From contig JAYUKX010000167.1 of the NCBI GenBank assembly GCA_043764095.1, positions 35,092-99,091 on the forward strand: 64,000 bases of DNA, given 5' to 3'. This document shows positions 61,549 through 64,000 of this stretch, in pieces; position 1 is the stretch's first letter, and the number at the start of each line of letters is the position of its first letter. The notes beneath the pieces were generated by a model, which saw only the letters and a list, made by a program, of their open reading frames with translations, did not search any database and was not told the DNA's origin. The DNA is from M3007 sp043764095 (lineage in GTDB: Bacteria; Bacteroidota; Bacteroidia; Chitinophagales; Saprospiraceae). The position numbers and the translations under genes were made by a program.

Positions 61549-63270
61549 TCACTCTGCAATGACCAATTTTTGGGTTATTTGTTGGTGTGCTGTTTGTAAT
61601 ACTACTTGGTAAATACCAGCAGGATATTGGTCTGCATGGATAAAATAATTGTGCGAACCCGTTGGTATCTCCCCCTCAAAGATAGTGGAAACTACTTGGC
61701 CAAACATATTGACTAACAATACGTTAGCGCGAATAGCACTTTTAACATTAACCGGAACAACGGTAATAGCACTGGCCGGATTTGGATAAATTGCGGACAT
61801 TTTTGCAATATCTTCCCAACGCGTAGAGGATGCTTGTATCGCCTTAAATGTCCAATATCCTTCGGGTGCGGGCATCGGGCGGTTGATCGTTTTACCATTC
61901 TCCGCAGTAGCATGTATATAGTAGTATATCGTGCTGCCTACTGGTTGAATGGGTATGTTCGCTTCAAAATAATTGGCCGTACTGCTGGCCGTCATTGGAA
62001 TTTCTGTATAACCTGCATTAAGATTAGTGGTATAAAACAAAGAAACACCCGCTATACCAGAACGGTGCTGCACCAATGATTTTACTTGCCATTGTGCTGG
62101 AATATCCACATCGGCCGAACGGATAGCGGCATGGACGATACGCAGTGGTTGCTGTACACCTACCTCTTTAGAAATACAATGAATGGCTCCGCCACTTTGT
62201 ATTGGACTGTTACAATTTACCGCAACAATCTCATACCCGGGCATATATTTTTTCACAGTATCCTGTGCCGCCACATCCATCACGTGGTTATATTTCGGCA
62301 TGATAATCGTTTTGTTGACGATAAGCATATTGACATAAGTAGGATAGAGGGCTTTATTTGAATATGGCGGAAAACCTCCATTAAAAGAAGGCATTGGCAT
62401 GCGGAGTACTCTAAAGTCGCGACCAAAAGAAGTTTTAAAACTGTCCAAAACATATTGGATATTGGCTTCAATTTGTGGGCCGTCCGATACTCCATTCGGG
62501 TATTGCCCAAGGAGTATTGTTTCTTCATCTAATAACTTCATGTGCATATCAATATGATGAATACCATCAAATGGGAGTTCCTTCATTTTGATATACCGCT
62601 TGATGCCCATATAGTTATTCATCAGCGTGTCAATACTTTGAGCCGTATGATTTGCAGTACCAAATATATCGTTTCCATTGTTACCTTCACCGTCCATGAG
62701 TTGGTTGTTGTTGCGAAGAATAAGTTTCGATGCAAAAGCAGTTCCCATACCGTCGGACATGAAATTACCGCCAGTATTCACCAAATCATTTTGAGGTATT
62801 TTAGTGGAATACACTGGAATGCCAGCATAAGCACCATAAGATATGGGCAAATTATCATCGTTTTCCCTATTTTTACGATTGTATAGCCAATCAATCAAAT
62901 AGATGGAGTCCACGTCGTTTTTGTATATCGTGTTTGGGCCGTAATCTCTGATCCATACAGTAGAGGGGGGAATAATACTAAAATTTATATTACTAAAAAT
63001 ATCTATTCCGTTGCTTGTCATAGAGTCCTTTGCGTTCTGAATATCGCTTTGTGTATTACAACAAACGACAATGTTACACTCTGCTTTAGCGGCCTTAATA
63101 ATTTGGGTAATAACGGACTTATACGAATTCCAAGCCACTAATAGCGTACCCGTTTCCTCCCATTCAGCCATGGTACGTACACCCGCTGGCGGCATTGTTG
63201 TGGTATAGTTTTGGCCAAATATGGCATTGCATACAACAAAAAACAGTAAAGTAAATAGAGTGGAGCGCAT
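61549..63270 (-). CDS. secreted agmatine/peptidylarginine deiminase family protein with T9SS sorting domain
   Basis: 573 residues. Signal peptide (MRSTLFTLLFFVVCNAIFGQ), PAD_porph catalytic domain (about 35-355) and C-terminal T9SS domain (about 490-573; SAIYPNPASAITVV, NMFGQVVSTIFEG, YPAGIYQVVLQTAHQ). Catalytic residues visible are the WIRDYGP Asp, DGIHHIDMHMKLLDEET His/Asp, and the nucleophile Cys in SPIQSGGAIHCISKE. It would remove guanidino groups from free agmatine or peptide arginine outside the cell. An Ig-like linker lies between. Alone between the receptor and HsdR_N genes. Confidence 0.9.
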   Translation of the reverse strand: MRSTLFTLLFFVVCNAIFGQNYTTTMPPAGVRTMAEWEETGTLLVAWNSYKSVITQIIKAAKAECNIVVCCNTQSDIQNAKDSMTSNGIDIFSNINFSIIPPSTVWIRDYGPNTIYKNDVDSIYLIDWLYNRKNRENDDNLPISYGAYAGIPVYSTKIPQNDLVNTGGNFMSDGMGTAFASKLILRNNNQLMDGEGNNGNDIFGTANHTAQSIDTLMNNYMGIKRYIKMKELPFDGIHHIDMHMKLLDEETILLGQYPNGVSDGPQIEANIQYVLDSFKTSFGRDFRVLRMPMPSFNGGFPPYSNKALYPTYVNMLIVNKTIIMPKYNHVMDVAAQDTVKKYMPGYEIVAVNCNSPIQSGGAIHCISKEVGVQQPLRIVHAAIRSADVDIPAQWQVKSLVQHRSGIAGVSLFYTTNLNAGYTEIPMTASSTANYFEANIPIQPVGSTIYYYIHATAENGKTINRPMPAPEGYWTFKAIQASSTRWEDIAKMSAIYPNPASAITVVPVNVKSAIRANVLLVNMFGQVVSTIFEGEIPTGSHNYFIHADQYPAGIYQVVLQTAHQQITQKLVIAE

Positions 63271-63314
63271 GGGTATAAGGAATTAAAATAATAAGCAGAA
63301 TAATTTTATTCGCT

Positions 63315-63322
63315 CAAAATTA
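63315..63322 (-). promoter_or_regulatory. -7 box of the deiminase gene
   Basis: TAATTTTG on the minus strand, 44 bases before ATG 63270. Confidence 0.45.
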
Positions 63323-63438
63323 GTACTTTTCAATGATGTGAGGAGGAGGAATACTATTTTATGTTTTTTTTTGACAAATTATGCTCAAAATTTCGCACTT
63401 TTGCAGGCGGTTTTTTAAACGTTTACTGTACAATTATA

Positions 63439-63900
63439 ATGTTGCTCTCTCTCGATTACCTCCAATTCCAGTCGGCCCTGCGTATAAAAATGACGGCAGG
63501 AAAGCAGCAAGTATTTGATCCAATACGGAAGAAATATGTAGCACTTACACCGGAGGAATTATTGCGCCAACTCACGCTCCAGTATCTTTTACAATATAAA
63601 GAATACCCAATCAATCGAATAAGATCCGAAATTGGGATTCAGATCAATGGAATGCCCCGGCGGTGCGATATTGTGGTGTTCGATCAAGCGATCAAGCCTT
63701 GGTTATTAATAGAGTGTAAATCACCTAAAATAATTTTAAACCAAAGTGTAATGGAGCAAGCGGCGCGTTATAATTTGACGCTTGCGGTGCCTTATATGGC
63801 GATCACCAATGGGCTGCATACGTATAGTTGTGCTTTGGATTATAGCGCCAGTTCATTTCGTTTTTTAGAAGATTTTCCGGATAAGGAGCAAGTGCTTTAG
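63439..63900 (+). CDS. HsdR N-terminal-like (type I restriction R_N) protein
   Basis: 153 residues from MLLSLDYLQFQSALRIKM; the earlier ATG at 63361 lies before CACTTTTG (a near -7 box). The domain fits the stand-alone HSDR_N_2 form: RSEIGIQINGMPRRCDIVVF, then WLLIECKSPKIIL with the nuclease-like D..E-x-K residues (D, E and K visible). Helicase and methylase parts of a type I system are absent. Its stop codon is the first triplet of repeat copy E4. Function of single-domain members is unknown. Confidence 0.8.
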   Translation: MLLSLDYLQFQSALRIKMTAGKQQVFDPIRKKYVALTPEELLRQLTLQYLLQYKEYPINRIRSEIGIQINGMPRRCDIVVFDQAIKPWLLIECKSPKIILNQSVMEQAARYNLTLAVPYMAITNGLHTYSCALDYSASSFRFLEDFPDKEQVL

Positions 63901-64000
63901 GAATGGTGTTGGAATAAAGGTACAAATTCAGGCTTCAGATTTTGGTCTCAGATTTTCTGTTTTTTTGCGCGAATAGCCTACCTATTTAAGTAAAAAAAGA
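63898..64000 (+). repeat. repeat family E, copy 4, cut by window edge
   Basis: TAGGAATGGTGTTGGAATAA, AGGTACAAATTCAGGCTT and GCGCGAATAGCCTACCTATT; the last block is identical to copy 2. It begins in the TAG stop of the preceding gene, so the family ends at a stop codon. Confidence 0.75.

Noticed and set aside
63439..63900. Type I restriction system
   Set aside because: Only a stand-alone R_N-like domain is present; no helicase, HsdM or HsdS in the window.

Overview
This 64 kb window comes from a member of the Bacteroidota, most likely the Saprospiria/Chitinophagia side (Saprospiraceae-like). The evidence is C-terminal type IX secretion (T9SS) sorting domains, many short lipoproteins, LytS-type kinases with LytTR regulators, a two-component propeller sensor, a Porphyromonas-type deiminase, and promoters that fit the Bacteroidota form TAnnTTTG (-7) rather than TATAAT. 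Shine-Dalgarno sequences are essentially absent, so starts were chosen from family alignment and signal peptides. No rRNA, tRNA or CRISPR array was recognised. The family assignments rest on remembered motifs; no database search was run.

Layout. 1-7.6 kb: a YbiT-like ABC-F ATPase (cut by the left edge), a GH78 alpha-L-rhamnosidase, a block of palindromic repeats, a paralogue of elongation factor G and an outer-membrane barrel protein. 7.6-8.5 kb: gene-free repeats. 8.6-20.8 kb is a mostly chromosomal-core stretch: dnaE interrupted by an intein, an ECF sigma factor with a membrane-anchored barrel protein, a carboxypeptidase-like lipoprotein, recA, and the cysE-cysK cysteine operon. 21-28.5 kb is an accessory stretch with several short mobile repeats, small lipoproteins, a hemerythrin-like protein, a cupin, decayed genes, a T9SS cargo and a diheme cytochrome. 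28.6-38.7 kb is the most unusual region: two mirror-image signalling clusters, each with a degenerate LytS-like kinase, an intact LytS-like kinase (joined by an ATGA overlap) and a LytTR regulator, followed by a propeller sensor whose own ATPase domain is eroded. Decayed relatives lie at 23.9-25.0 kb and 38.4-38.7 kb.

38.8-49.7 kb: an IPT-like lipoprotein; the tex-TPR-fkbM operon; a surface-polysaccharide group (two glycosyltransferases, an orphan receiver and a receiver-sugar transferase fusion); a frameshifted DUF4286 gene; and metF. 49.8-64 kb: a periplasmic TPR protein, a flavin reductase, degradative HMG-CoA reductase with a DUF4856 lipoprotein, a double GNAT, lpxH, a MORN-type lipoprotein, a vanadium-haloperoxidase-like lipoprotein divergent from a TonB-dependent receptor, a secreted deiminase and a small HsdR_N-type nuclease-fold protein.

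At least five families of short non-autonomous repeats with terminal inverted repeats are visible, three of them with more than one copy inside the window. One family repeatedly abuts stop codons in the same orientation, so some of these repeats may serve as 3' ends. The window's main points of interest are the kinase/pseudokinase pairs, the dnaE intein with a damaged homing endonuclease, and this repeat landscape.
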